Shown: positions 10,276 to 21,864, counted from the stretch's first letter. The stretch is 64,000 bases of DNA from Portulaca oleracea (GCA_029582165.1 CM055869.1:59963518-60027517), one strand, 5' to 3'. Notes: generated by a model from the letters alone, not told the origin. A program made the numbers and translations.

Positions 10276-10499
10276 AGGCGAGGTAGTTGTTGATGTATGA
10301 CTGTCTATAACTAAATCTTTTCAATTCCTATAAAAATGGATTCGACTTTAAAAGTTTTTATATTGGATTGATTTAGCTCGCCAATACGAATACATACCCC
10401 ACTTTTGTTGAAATAACTTTAGATACCCTCAACTTTGTGAGATCATGGAAATTCATATAATCATACGGGGTAAAACATGCCCTTAAATAATATCTATGA

Positions 10500-10815
10500 G
10501 AAATTTGATAGCACTATTACTGCATGGATTTATTGCAATCGAAGTTGATATTTGTGTTTATGTCAAGCATGATTTTGATTCATGTGTTATAATATGCTTA
10601 TGTGTGGATGACATGCTTATTTCTTTTATACCAACGAGAATGACATAAATGAAATGCAAAGATTTCTAAATGAGCAATATGAGTATAAAACACGAAGTAC
10701 AATCCTTAACCCTATGTCAATGAGTAAGTGAACGAATCTAGGAGTAAAGATTAAGAGAACATTAAAAGGCACGTCACTGAATCAGTCTCATTATATTCAT
10801 ATGAGATTTGCTTGA
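10500..10815 (+). pseudogene. Ty1/copia reverse-transcriptase relic
   Basis: One frame reads GFIAIEVDICVYVKHDFDSC followed by VIICLCVDDMLI, matching the copia RT block around the YVDDM catalytic motif (here CVDDM, near 10600-10615). After a frame shift comes TNENDINEMQRFLNEQYE, then LGVKIKRT and LNQSHYI, the expected downstream order. Several shifts and stops make it non-functional. No LTRs were recognised on either side. Confidence 0.8.
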
Positions 10816-12287
10816 GTCTTCTTTTTACTTTTACGATCTTTAACCTCGTGTCTTGGTCTGACATCAATATGCGTCAAAACTTATTAGTTTGAAAAGAACA
10901 AGCTCTCAATGAGTAGTATAAATATACAACACGAAGTACTAAGCACTTTGCAAATAACCAAAACCAAAACCAGTTTTCCAAATTCCGTCGAAACAAGATA
11001 TAAAGAGGTCGAATATAGCCGTCATACACCAATTTTTTCAACTAAACTTTGCAACCCCCTATTATTCCTATCTTTTTTTCATGATTAAGTTTGAAACAAA
11101 CGGTAACTATTTTTGAATTTGATTCCAAAGTAGTATCACTTTCAAAGAGTTTGAACTTCATTACCATCAATTAACCTAATTCATCAATATTGTAGTGAGG
11201 TGAGCAACCAATCATAGGGGCATAGCATAGCCAAAAGCCAATATATAAGACAACCATACCTCATTTGAAAACTTTATTTCATTATTTATTTTTATTAATT
11301 AATTTCAACCTGTCCTTTTTATATTATATTAAAGTCTGAAAATTCTTGATGACGTCACACTAATGGAAATAATATGCCATGATGTAAACCAAAATAAAAT
11401 TGGAATTTGTACTTTTTCTTGGATCATACTTTGAATTAGTATTCTTTTTGCCAAGTAAAGAACATAAAAATCTATATAAAAATAAAATTATAAGGCATGC
11501 ATGATCTTTCAACTTAGATAAAGTGTATTTAACATCAATATCAAAACATTTTCAGCACATTCGAGTATAATTCAACATATTTCAATAAAATTCAGCAACA
11601 ACTTTCGTCACATTTTTGCATAATTTTTAATTTTAACTGTATAAACATAATCGTTATAAGTCACTGTAAGTACATGGCTCAATATGATTCAAGGTATTCC
11701 GATATTTTTCAAAGTATTTCAAGACCATGATTCATGATCGAATATATCTGAAAATATATTATAAGAATATGTAAAAGTCTATTGCCAGACTATATCTATA
11801 GTCTTTTTTATTTAAAAGAAAATATAACTTCATAAAAGGCCAAATTACTTATTATAAATCCCATTGATATTTAGCATCGAGACTATGATAATTTTGTTAT
11901 GAATCTTTAATAATTATGTAACTTTACTATTGAAAAGGGATATTACAAAATGTATTATATTGATCTAAAAATCGATATTCATCACATATAATTGACAACA
12001 CGGATTTAACATTACATTCATTACAAAAGATACTAATAATCTCATACATAGATGACACCAAACTTTTACGTATGAAAAAACTGACCTTATTGGTATAAAA
12101 TCGAAATAACAACTATATAAAAATCAATTAAAACCACACTTATTGTGAACTAGAGGATCGGTGGCAGCCCTATCTAATACATCTATTAGAGTATTATTTT
12201 AGATTTTTGGATATTAATACACTATATGTGAGGCTATTGGATAGTACGTACTGCACTATATAATTTTCTTGTACGATAGTATATTAT
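10816..12287. other. Gene-free A+T-rich stretch
   Basis: No coding exon recognised on either strand. Only short low-complexity runs and possible eroded repeats were seen. Confidence 0.4.
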
Positions 12288-12295
12288 ACTTTAGG

Positions 12296-12462
12296 TAAGG
12301 TTGTTAGAATCGGCATCCTAACTCGGATTCATGAGATAGTTAGGATCGGAATTTACCTACATATGATCGTGGATCGGAAAGTAGATAGTAGAATCGCATC
12401 GAGAATTTTGAATTATAAAAGCGTAGGATCGTTAGATCAGGATGAGAATTTTAATAATTATG
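12296..12462. mobile_element. Short hAT-type MITE (family B, copy 1), 167 bp
   Basis: Ends TAAGGTTGTTAGAATC and, inverted, CATAATTATTAAAATTC. Flanked by a perfect 8-bp duplication ACTTTAGG (12288-12295 and 12463-12470). The interior matches the 166-bp copy at 32346-32511: ATCCTAACTC, GGATCGTGGATCG, AGTAGAATCG and AAATCGTAGGAT-like words. Confidence 0.85.
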
Positions 12463-12629
12463 ACTTTAGGATGATAGTTGTGTACGAACCACACAGGTGT
12501 CTTTTGGATAACTATGCACCATAATTTAGCTTACGATTCTCCTAAAAATTCAACACCCCCAAAGTATAGTATGTTATCATACAAAAAAATCGCATAATGC
12601 AGTATTGTCCAACACCCCTAAAATACAGT

Positions 12630-12927
12630 TAGGGTTGTTCGTCGATCCCAAATTGGACCGAATTAGAGGAATAAACTGGATCGAGGACTGGATCGAAAAA
12701 AGTTCGGTGCGGGACTGGACCGACCGAACTTTGTTCGATCCAGTCCGGACTGGACTATACATAAAAAAACCCTATAATTTTAGTAACTTTGGCTCATCAA
12801 TTCGGTCTACGGGCTAGACCGAGAATCGAACATGAAAATTTCACGAACCGAGAAATAGACCAAACTTTCCTCAGTCCAGTCCGATCTAGTCCCTTTTTCG
12901 ATCCGAATTGGATTATGAACAACCCTA
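12630..12927. mobile_element. hAT-type MITE, 298 bp (TAGGGTTGTTC ends)
   Basis: Inverted ends TAGGGTTGTTC and GAACAACCCTA with a perfect 8-bp duplication AATACAGT (12622-12629 and 12928-12935). The interior has repeated GGACCGA, GATCGA and CAGTCCGGAC words forming a partial hairpin. No transposase. The ends resemble those at 53379 (TAGGGCTGTTCA). Confidence 0.88.
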
Positions 12928-12935
12928 AATACAGT

Positions 12936-13753
12936 ATACTTGAGTCCAAAAATTGTATCATGTTATAACAATTACATTTCAAAATTTGAGAATTTATTAT
13001 TTTGGTCAATGAGGTAGAATGTCACGTAGCTCTTTGTTGGTTACTTGAGTTAGTGAGTTGTATGAATGCTTAAATTTCACAATTTTGTATGGTTGTTTTT
13101 GGAAGGTCATAGGACTTTGAGATGCCACCCTTAGACTTAGGGGGGAGATGGGCCCGGGCCCACCTATTTGGGCGGGTTATACGCGGCCCATTTTGTTGGG
13201 AACTTCAAAGTGGGTAGCTCTTGTTTTTTGGGCCTCTTGTCTTTTTTTACTTGTTACATTTCAACCCAGACATTTGCTATTTGACAAAAAATAAATTATA
13301 AAAAAATGAGATAGGTGATTAATATATAGCTAGAATTCTTACATTCATTTTTTTAAGTTTTAAAAAGTGTTCTTATATTCATATAATTTTATGACAGTAT
13401 TTTTTAAGTTTTTCTGATTTGAATAATTTTTAAAAAATTCAATTTTATTCAAGATTTGTGTAGTTTGTAGCAACATTTTTTTGGGCAATTTTATAGGAAA
13501 AAATTACAATAAAATTATTTAAAAAAATGAGAGAGGTGATGAATAAATATAGCTAGCATTCTTATAGTAAATAGTATATATATTTGTTAAATATGTTCTG
13601 AAATTATAAAAATAATTGTTAAATATGTTCGGATAATAATCGTGTATTTATAGTAAATAGTATATATATTTGTTATCATATTATATCTAGTATCTCTTAT
13701 ATTCTATATTTATAATAATATTAACATTTATTATTTCTTATTTTATTTAAATA
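12936..13753. other. Gene-free stretch with GGGCCC-rich patch
   Basis: At 13139-13210 a G+C-rich patch includes GGGCCCGGGCCC and GGCCCA motifs in otherwise A+T-rich DNA. Two copies of AGTAAATAGTATATATATTT lie at about 13566 and 13650. No coding exon recognised. Confidence 0.4.
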
Positions 13754-13980
13754 GTCTCTCTGTTCCATATTAATTGTCATATATTTGACTTGTCATGCTA
13801 TCTAATATCACTCTTTGGTTGATAATTTCTTGTATAGTATTATATTAACAATTGCAATATTATATTTTTATGATGATATTTTTATTACGAATCTAATGAT
13901 AATAATCTTCTATAACAATTTATTATATATTGAGAAATGTATACAAAATTTTTAATGACGACAATTAATAGGAAACGCTG
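13754..13980. mobile_element. Stowaway-like MITE
   Basis: Left end TCTCTCTGTTCCATATTAAT followed by TGTCATATATTTGAC; right end GACAATTAATAGGAAACG. The interior words (GATAATTTCTTGTATAG, ACAATTGCAATATTATA, TTACGAATCTAATG) recur in all members. The ends and TA target fit the Tc1/mariner-derived Stowaway pattern. Confidence 0.65.
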
Positions 13981-16174
13981 AAATTTGTTTGATTTTACTT
14001 GGTAGTTAATTATGGGGAAGCTTTGGTGATGTATACGTCATGTGCGTTGCATTAACTTTGGGAGCCACACTTTGAATATATTAAGATGTTAAAAAAATAG
14101 AAAAGAAAAAGAAAACATGGGTTTCAAAACTTAAAAGTTTTGACGTATGCTAATGCATGGGAAAAGGTTGTGTTTATGGTGTTTATGTTTGTCCTTTCTT
14201 TCTCTAGGGCTTAATCTCAAAATTTTATCTTAAATTGGGTTGATTTTGTTAAATTAAATGTAGTTGATTTGACTAACTAATTGAATTTTAAATGTGATCA
14301 TTGCTTGAAATTTGGGTTGAATTTACAAATTGTAATAAATTTTTACGGTTCTTCTAATTAATTTAGTAGTAATATTGGAGTATTTATGGAGACTCAAATT
14401 GAGATCAGAGAAATTTTTCATTATGCTATAAAATATAATGATATAATTTCATATCAATGTGAGCATATTTTAGGGTTATCTTGGTAAAAGTTGTGGATTG
14501 TCCTCAAAATAGTTTGAATTTGGAAACTTGGAAGACAATGAAGTTTAACAGCGTTGTAGGCACAGAGATCATAAGTGATCACGAGACAATAGTGAGATAT
14601 TATATCAGATATTTGAAAAAGAAATGGAGGTAGGAATGCATGATTAAACTTTAAGAATACAACATTTTTTGTTGATTTAGACGACAAATTGATGCTTTTT
14701 TCTATTATAATATAACTTTCAATTTGTGAGGATTCGAACTTCCTTAAAAGTATAACACTTCCTTATCTTTTATTTTGCAAAACCTACATACTCTTTTTCA
14801 AATTAAGATCATCACCAAAGAACTATTACCTTCTCATCCACTTTCAGCTTAATTAATTAATTTATTTATTTATTTATTTATTTTTGTCTTTTAATGTTTG
14901 TGAGATTTCGGCCAGGACATTTGCTAATTGACAAAAAAATGAGGTGATTAATAAGATAATAACTAATTTAAAAAAAACTGAAGGGAAAAAAAGTTTAAAA
15001 ACATACAAGGTTTTGACAAATGATGCATAGGAAAATGTGGTGTATAGTTGTCTCAAAAATAAATTTAAAAAAAAAAGGTGGTATTTAGTCTGTTTGCATT
15101 TGTATTTTCTCTCTCTGGGAGTTTTAATCTCAACCCTTCTCAACTGTTAATGCCTTAATTTCCTTGACACAAATTAATTAAAGTGGACTTTATACTCCGT
15201 ACTTTATAGCTTCATTAAATATAACAATAAATTCTATGGGAAATTATGTACTACCTCCGCCCCAAAATACTTGTCTTTTTATCTAATTTTTTTGTCCCAA
15301 AATATTTGTCTCATTTACAATTTCAACAACTATAATTACTTTTCTACCCCTAATTAATAAACTCATTTTTCATTTTTTATAATTTCAACAATTATTATAT
15401 TCAATTAAAGTAGGGACATTTTGGGTAAATCACAAATTTTTCACCTCAATTCCCAATATACATTGGACAAATGTAATGTATATCAATTATTAACAATGTT
15501 AAAAGTTGCAAAATATAGATAAATAGTAGTAATAGGAAAATTTTATTTGTCCGTTCCAACTTTCACCTATTTCAAACACGTTGTCAACTATTTTATAAAT
15601 TATTTAAAATTGTATATTTATTTTGAAAATCATTACATACTGTGCACTCCTTTTGTATTGTTGTTACTTTCTTGATAAAATCATAAAACTCTCCTCTTCT
15701 TTCAATCTTGCTCAACTCACTCTCTCCCTATCACACTCTCAATTGGAATGATTTCTAAAAAGGTTAATAAAGTGAAATACTTTCTTAAATTTTCAAAATA
15801 ATTATGTCGTTTGAAATAATTTACAAAATAAACTGACCACTTGGAATGATTTTTAGAATAGTTGACAACTTAAAATAGGTAAAAGTTGAAAGCTACCAGA
15901 TAAAATTCAGCAATTTTTATGTAAAACTGTCTTACCACAAATTTATCGGAAGACGTATTATTTTGCGGTGGCAATTTATCAATAGAGGGGTGAATGACTC
16001 AAATAAAAGTCGTCTCATAATAAATTACTAGCAATATTCATGTTAAAAAAATCATTTTAATATATATCATGGTAAAATACTAAAATGGTTATCATGTGAA
16101 AAGTCTATCTCACGATAAGTTTACGTAAGATATTCTTATATTAAAATTTGCGAATAAGATTTACCTAAATAATA
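13981..16174. other. Gene-free A+T-rich stretch
   Basis: Contains a member of a second CCTCCG-type MITE group near 15251 (CTACCTCCGCCCCAAAATAC) whose right end is unclear. No gene, RNA gene or splice-consistent exon chain was recognised. Confidence 0.4.
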
Positions 16175-16428
16175 CTCCCTTCGTTCCATATTAATTGTCA
16201 TTATTTTGACTTTCATGGTCTTCAATGTCATTCTTTAATTGATAATTTCCACATAATACGTTATTAACAATTTCAGTATTATACTTGTCCGATAGTAATT
16301 TTCGTTACGAATCTAATGGTGGTAATTTTATATAACAACTTATTGTATATGTTGGTAAATTTATGACTAAAATTTTTGAAATTTGACTGCATAACTTTGA
16401 GTAGCATATAGATTAGGGAGGAATGGAG
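16175..16428. mobile_element. Stowaway MITE, 254 bp
   Basis: Left end CTCCCTTCGTTCCATATTAA, right end GGGAGGAATGGAG, flanked by TA on both sides (16173-16174 and 16429-16430). The interior carries the family words (GATAATTTCCACATAATACG, TACGAATCTAATGGTGG). A clear Stowaway member. Confidence 0.8.
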
Positions 16429-16820
16429 TAAATTCACTAAAAACACTTGTATTAATTAATTTTAGCATTACCTAAGTTGTCATGACATGCCTAAAGCATC
16501 AACATGGAAACTTGGAAATCCACACACATATGACTTGAGATATGACATCACTTTCCTTCTATTTGAGTTTTATCTACTTGGAATATTATCTTTAACACAT
16601 TATCTACAATTTTTTAGAAGTGATTTTTTTAAATGAAATTACATGGTCCACGATCGTGGTTACTTCAAAAAGTCAAAACAACCTTAAAAAAAAAAAAAGT
16701 AAGATATAATGTATTTAATTAGTCAAATGATTCACGGGTTATCAAAATGTGTTGTCCATTCTGTGAAAAAAGAAAAAAGGAAAATGCCATTAATGTTGGG
16801 CCCATTCAAAACCCATATCA

Positions 16821-17098
16821 GAGGCCCTGTTTTTTTTCTGCGGTTGGCAAACTGCGGTAGGTTGTGGCATCGCAGTTTGCCACAACCCACCATAAAATAC
16901 CATTCTACCACAATCCACCACAACCCACCACAAATTACTATTTCACAATTACGCATACAATATTTATATAATATACAAAAAACTCACCACAACATACCAA
17001 TAACCTATCACAATTATACCACAACCCGCCATAATTTCACCACACCATACCGCGCCATACCGTAGAAGCGCAGAATACCGCATAAAAGAATAGGGCCC
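16821..17098. mobile_element. PIF/Harbinger MITE, CCACAA family, copy 2
   Basis: Ends GAGGCCCTGTTTTTTTTCTG and, inverted, GGGCCCTATTCTTTTATG. The interior has CCACAACCCACCA words on one strand. The flanking trinucleotides are TCA and TAA, a possible decayed TAA-type duplication. The left border has a TTGGCAAACTGCGG block shared with the other copies. Confidence 0.75.
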
Positions 17099-17232
17099 TA
17101 ATTTACTTATCGATTTTGTTAATTATTGCTCCGGATACAATGGTTAAGAAATAATCTTATCCATTTTATATTATTTCTAATTCACATACAATCAAATTTC
17201 ATGTAACCAAGGCCACAACTCAAATAGCAAGT

Positions 17233-17495
17233 AGTATTTCATCCTTTTCATATTAATTGTCATATTTGAAAATCGTGCCGTCAGAATTCAAAAATTTTGA
17301 TAATATATTTCTCAATATATATACAATGAGTTGCTATTTAAAATTATCACCATTTGATTCATAACAAAAAATATTATTATAAAAGTATAATATTACCATT
17401 GTTAATAATATATTATGTAAGAAATTATCGATCAAAGAGTGATACTGGAGACCATGAAAGTCAAAATTATGACAATTAATATGCAACGAAAAGAG
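17233..17495. mobile_element. Stowaway-like MITE
   Basis: Left end TATTTCATCCTTTTCATATT, right end GACAATTAATATGCAACG followed by AAAAGAG and TA. Interior TTGTCATATTTGAAAATCG and TATACAATGAGTTGC as in other copies, in reverse orientation to the 16175 copy. Confidence 0.7.
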
Positions 17496-17525
17496 TAGTT
17501 GTTACTACTTGTCGGTATTGAACAA

Positions 17526-18048
17526 TACTCCATCCGATTCATTCCATATTGATTGTCTTTGGAAATTGTACAAATCTTATAATTTTTAACAATAAATTTT
17601 TCAATATATACGATAATTTGTTAAACTACCTCCGTCCCAATTTATTTATCAAGATAATTGACTTCTTTGTCCCTTTTTTGTTTTCACTTTTACAATTTCT
17701 ATAACTATCATTCGTATTTTACCCATAATAAATAAAATTATTCAAAATTACTACAATTTTTAATTTTTATATGCAAATGATTAAGGGGCAATTTGGACAA
17801 CCCACGAACTTTTCACCACATTACCTATGTGCCTTGGTCTTGTAAAAATAGTTAGAAAGGCAAATAATTTAATTTGATATGGAGGTAGTATGAAATTACT
17901 ATAATTAGATTAGTAACAAAAAATACTATCGTAAAAGTATAATATTGTAATTTTTAAATAGAAAAAAATTATCAATATATCAAACAGTGACATTAAAGAC
18001 CGTGATAGTCAGCTACATGTCAATTAATGTGGAACAGATAAAATATTT
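17526..18048. mobile_element. Stowaway MITE interrupted by another MITE
   Basis: The outer element begins CTCCATCCGATTCATTCC and ends near GTCAATTAATGTGGAACAG. It is split at about 17634-17888 by an element with ends CTACCTCCGTCCCAATTTAT and ATATGGAGGTAG. Joining the outer halves restores the normal family order. The outer borders are approximate. Confidence 0.6.
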
Positions 18049-18154
18049 ATAAACAGAAGAAACATTTAGCTCCTACATATTTTCAAATGATATTTGTAAC
18101 TATAAGCAACACTAAGGTCGTGAACTAAAGAAAATACCAAATCCTTAGTAATTA

Positions 18155-18748
18155 CTTCCTCGATTCTTTAATCCTTGACATTTTAACTAATTTTTTATTT
18201 TTCATAATATATGTTGCTTTACACTTTAAATACAATATTAATAGCAGAGCGGCACAAAAGTTGAAAGACCCTAAGAATATCAGAGCGGTGATTGATCGGA
18301 AGAAGGCTATGGTGAGAGAGGCTTGTGGTATTAAGAATATTTCATCCAAGAAGAAGTGATTTGTGTTTTTTTTTCCCTTTTTGGGTGGTTTTATAGATAT
18401 TTTTAGTGCATTTTCTAGTTCCACTGGTTGTAACTTTCGGCTGTTGATGTTTGGCTTCTTTGGCTTCCCTTTTGCAGTTTTTGTTGTTTTGCGGCTATTT
18501 TGTAGCATCTTTGATGTTTTATAGTTTTTTTGGCTTCCAACTATCAAAGAAAAAATTACAGTATTAATAGCAATTTTTTAAATTAACCTCCTACATACTT
18601 TTATTATTAACAATACAAGTATATAACAAAAATAGAAATTTATTTATAACTCTTGTCATTTTCAATACAATTATCATTCTCAATAATACTTTCTTAAAAT
18701 CTTACCAAAACTCAAATATGACAATTATTGAGAAATGGGAGGAAATAG
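18155..18748. mobile_element. CTTCCTCG-type MITE interrupted by a LINE fragment
   Basis: Left end CTTCCTCGATTCTTTAATCC, right end near GACAATTATTGAGAAATGGG followed by AGGAAATAG. The ends are partly inverted. The LINE fragment at 18247-18557 lies inside, between two copies of an ATTAATAGCA-containing duplication. Confidence 0.5.
18247..18557 (+). mobile_element. 5'-truncated LINE-like retroelement end
   Basis: Flanked by 15-bp direct repeats ACAATATTAATAGCA and ACAGTATTAATAGCA (18232-18246 and 18558-18572, one mismatch), as left by target-primed reverse transcription. The first 114 bases encode a basic tail, KLKDPKNIRAVIDRKKAMV then a lysine-rich end and stop, followed by a T-rich 3' region ending in a short A run. 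The tail was not assigned to a named LINE clade. Confidence 0.65.
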
Positions 18749-19878
18749 TATTTGCCTTAATCCTTTTATTCTCATTGTCCCTAAACATTTTTTTTTTTGA
18801 ATTTGAAATGTGTAAAGTTTTTAACTAAACACCTGCCACACTGCTACCTACTATCTGCCTTTAACTGTATGTTTAGGTATTATTAGTAGTATTTCTACTG
18901 GGAATTTAATGACATATCTTAACTAATTTACCAAATTTGTGCTGTCTGCAAATTTCCCAGTCTCAATAAAAATGAACTTTAAAAGATATAAATTACTAAA
19001 TCCAAAGAAAATATAAAATGTGAATTTGGAATTATTAATGCAAGTAAACCCTCAAGTTATTACTATAAATGGCTGCTAGCCAGCTAGCTCGCTGTCGGGT
19101 AGTCGGGTTGGGCCGGGTCGGGTTACAAAAACCTAAAACTCAATCTAAGATTTTTTTTTAAAAAATGTTGTATTTAGTTGGATTGTTGGACTGGGTCGGG
19201 CGAATCGCCAACCCGTTGAATGCTAGCTTTTCGAATGCTAATATTTATCCAATTATAATTTTAACTTGGTCAAAACGCTAAATGCTACTCAAAATACTAT
19301 TTCTGAACACAATCTAATTAATAATTTTTGTCCATGACGTTGTCGATTATCTTAATTTGTCCCCATTTTTCTAAATTGACAAATATTGATTTGTTAATAG
19401 ATTCTTTTGTCGGGATACTCCCTCCCGTTTGTTATTTGTCCCCATGAAATGTTTGTCAAAAACTTTGAGTGTTAATTTTTAAATATTTATAATTATTTAT
19501 CATATAAAATTTTATCACTATATTCTTAATGAAAAATACTATTAAAAAAATATATAATTATATTTTTTGATAAAATATTGCGTATAAATTATCAAATAGA
19601 ATTTGACCTTAACAAAATGCTAAAAACCCACTTATTTTTGGATTAGAGGGATTCTTATTACTCCATTCATCTCATATTAATTTTCACTTAATTAATTTTC
19701 TATTACGATCTCTAATATTATTATTTGATTAATGATTTTTGATAATAATTAATTAATAATAGAGATATTAAACTTTTATGATAACACTTTTAGTTACGGA
19801 TTTAGGGTGGTCAAATTCATGGGTAAATTTTTTTTGGATAAAAGATAAATTTTGGTAAATTTTGTCAAATTTATCTAA
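18749..19878. other. Gene-free stretch with G-rich repeat relic
   Basis: At 19095-19225 there is GGGTCGGG and TCGGGTTGGG text like the ends of the hAT-like elements. At 19426-19650 and 19660-19810 there are partial Stowaway-type sequences. No gene recognised. Confidence 0.4.
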
Positions 19879-20112
19879 CGCCCTGTTCTTTTATGCGGTA
19901 TTTTGTGGAATGGTATGGTGAGGTGTGGTGGGGTGTGGTGAAATTGTGGTAGGTTATTGGTATGTTGGTAGGTGAGGAGAGAGATTGTAAAAAGTAGAGG
20001 GGAAAAGTGAGGAGAGAGAAAAGTAATGATTTATGGTAAAATGTGGTGGGTTGTGGCAAATTGCGGTAGACTGTGACACCGCAGTTTGCCAACCGCAAAA
20101 AAGAACACGACC
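19879..20112. mobile_element. PIF/Harbinger MITE, CCACAA family, copy 3
   Basis: Ends CGCCCTGTTCTTTTATGCGG and, inverted, GGTCGTGTTCTTTTTTGCGG. Flanked by TAA on both sides (19876-19878 and 20113-20115), the 3-bp duplication of PIF/Harbinger elements. The interior TGTGGTG words are the reverse of CCACAA, so the copy is inverted relative to the one at 20304. Confidence 0.88.
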
Positions 20113-20303
20113 TAAATATATCATTTTTTTGTTTCTCAACATTGGTAAATTTTGATAAAAATTGGTAAATTCAGTTACCCATAAATTAGACAGACCCTTA
20201 ATGATAATAATTTTAGTTAATAAGTCATTGTGTACATAGAGAAATTTATGGTGAATTTTTTAAAAATTTGATTGGATAATAAGTAATTTTTTATATTTAT
20301 TTA

Positions 20304-20543
20304 GGTCTGACAAATCTTTCTGCGGTTACACCACCTATTGCCACACAACTCGCCACATTTTACCGCAAATCATTACTTTTCTCTCTCCTCACTTTTCTCC
20401 TTTACTTTTTACATTCTCTCTCCTTACTTACCCCACATACCAATAACCCACCACAATTCCACCACAATTCCACCATATCCACCACAATTCCACCACACTT
20501 TCACCACATCATTCTGCAAAATACTGCATAAAAGAACATAGCC
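20304..20543. mobile_element. PIF/Harbinger MITE, CCACAA family, copy 4
   Basis: Left GGTCTGACAAATCTTTCTGC, right GCATAAAAGAACATAGCC, flanked by TTA (20301-20303 and 20544-20546). The interior has CCACAATTCCACCA repeats. About 300 bp upstream of the OVATE gene start codon, so close to its promoter. Confidence 0.85.
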
Positions 20544-20772
20544 TTAAAATTTTAAATATCAATCTTTAATCAATTATTTTAAATATAAAAATTTTATTAA
20601 AAAATATAATATTATACCTTTTTAATAATATCTTTTTATAACGAATCCAACGTGAATATCGAGCACTTGATATTGAATCAACCGTGTTATCCAATAAATC
20701 CAAAGGAACATCTCTATTTAACCCTTGGTTTTCCTTTCTCTCTATTTAACTCACACCACCCTCTACTCTTCT

Positions 20773-20790
20773 CCCCCCCCCCCCCCCCCC
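20773..20790 (+). repeat. Poly-C tract upstream of the OVATE gene
   Basis: Eighteen consecutive C residues, about 50 bases before the start codon, in the likely 5' UTR. The length of such tracts is prone to slippage and sequencing error. Confidence 0.9.
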
Positions 20791-20838
20791 TCTAAAATCC
20801 TCACTTTCTCTCTCTATCTCCTTCTTCAAGCTCCAACA

Positions 20839-21864
20839 ATGGAGAAAGAACCAAACAAAATCATCCTCAAATTCTCCCGAATCTTCACCAACTCCTGCAG
20901 AACCCAGAACCTCTCCCAAGTCATCGACCACCGAAAACAACCTCAAAAACCTCCATCAATGGCGGACGACGACGAAAAACCACCTCAAAAACCTCCATTC
21001 ATGGCGGACGACCACCACAAACAACCTCAGAAACATCCATTAATGGCGGACGACGACGACGACGAAGAACAACAACAACATCCGCCATTGATGTGCAAGC
21101 CGAGGTGCCCCGATTCGATCGAACTCATGGTTCGAGAAAACTGCATCATCGCCGCCGCCTCTCACCGGCGGAAGATCACCGGAAAATACAACCTCCTCTC
21201 GCCGGCGGACCGGTGTCCCCCGGCCTCCCCTGCTTCTCCCCTGTTTCTCACCGCCATGAAACAGAAGAACAAGAATTCAAACCCAAATAAAAAACACAAC
21301 CACAAACATAAACCCCATTTACCAGCGAATCATCCATTCAACTTCTCATCCTCCAACGAAACCGATTTCTTCAGCAGCGACGACGAACGAGAAGAAACAT
21401 TCACAAATTTCAAAAACTTCAAGAACTCCATTGACAAAAGCTTCAAAAACTCCATTGACGAAACAGAGCAACACCACCAACCCCTGTTTTCCTCCCTCAA
21501 ATCCGTCTCCTTCTCCTCCAAATCCATCTCCCTCTCCTCCGACTCCGACCCGCCGGCACCCTCCCGGGTCCGATCCCGGGCACGGCGTCGCCGCCGCAGA
21601 AACCGCCGGAGGAGGGCGGCAGAGACGGCGGAGATACAGGGAAAGGTGAGAGACACATTCGCAGTGGTGAAAAGTTCGAGGGATCCGTACGGGGATTTCA
21701 GGACATCAATGGTGGAGATGATCATGGAGAAGCAGATATTCGGATCGAAAGAACTCGAAGAGCTTCTGGGGTGTTTTTTATCGTTGAATTCGCCGCATCA
21801 TCACAGGGTGATCATGGAGGTTTTTGCTGAGATTTGTAATGCTCTGTTTTCTCACTTTGAATGA
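20839..21864 (+). CDS. OVATE family protein (probable transcriptional repressor)
   Basis: 341 residues, no intron, as usual for this family. OVATE proteins repress transcription and bind homeodomain (KNOX/BELL) partners to control organ shape and cell-wall development. The OVATE domain is at about 274-341: FAVVKSSRDPYGDFRTSMVE leads to EMIMEKQIFGSKELEELLGC, then LNSPHHHRVIMEVFAEICNA. The N-terminus (MEKEPNKIILKFSRIFTNSC) resembles other members. Residues 31-85 hold three to four imperfect copies of KQPQKPPxMADD, an acidic/proline expansion. A basic cluster at 243-259 (RVRSRARRRRRRNRRRR) is a likely nuclear signal. I chose the ATG at 20839 over an in-frame ATG at 20725 because the extra 38 residues are leader-like and include the poly-C tract. 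The subgroup (OFP6/7/8-like) is uncertain. Confidence 0.9.
   Translation: MEKEPNKIILKFSRIFTNSCRTQNLSQVIDHRKQPQKPPSMADDDEKPPQKPPFMADDHHKQPQKHPLMADDDDDEEQQQHPPLMCKPRCPDSIELMVRENCIIAAASHRRKITGKYNLLSPADRCPPASPASPLFLTAMKQKNKNSNPNKKHNHKHKPHLPANHPFNFSSSNETDFFSSDDEREETFTNFKNFKNSIDKSFKNSIDETEQHHQPLFSSLKSVSFSSKSISLSSDSDPPAPSRVRSRARRRRRRNRRRRAAETAEIQGKVRDTFAVVKSSRDPYGDFRTSMVEMIMEKQIFGSKELEELLGCFLSLNSPHHHRVIMEVFAEICNALFSHFE

Noticed and set aside
20725..20838. N-terminal extension of the OVATE protein from an upstream ATG
   Set aside because: It would translate the poly-C tract and TA-rich leader (PPPPPP run) and does not resemble OVATE N-termini.
21330..21725. 131-residue open frame antisense to the OVATE gene
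   Set aside because: A shadow of the arginine/serine-rich codons of the OVATE protein; no domain seen.
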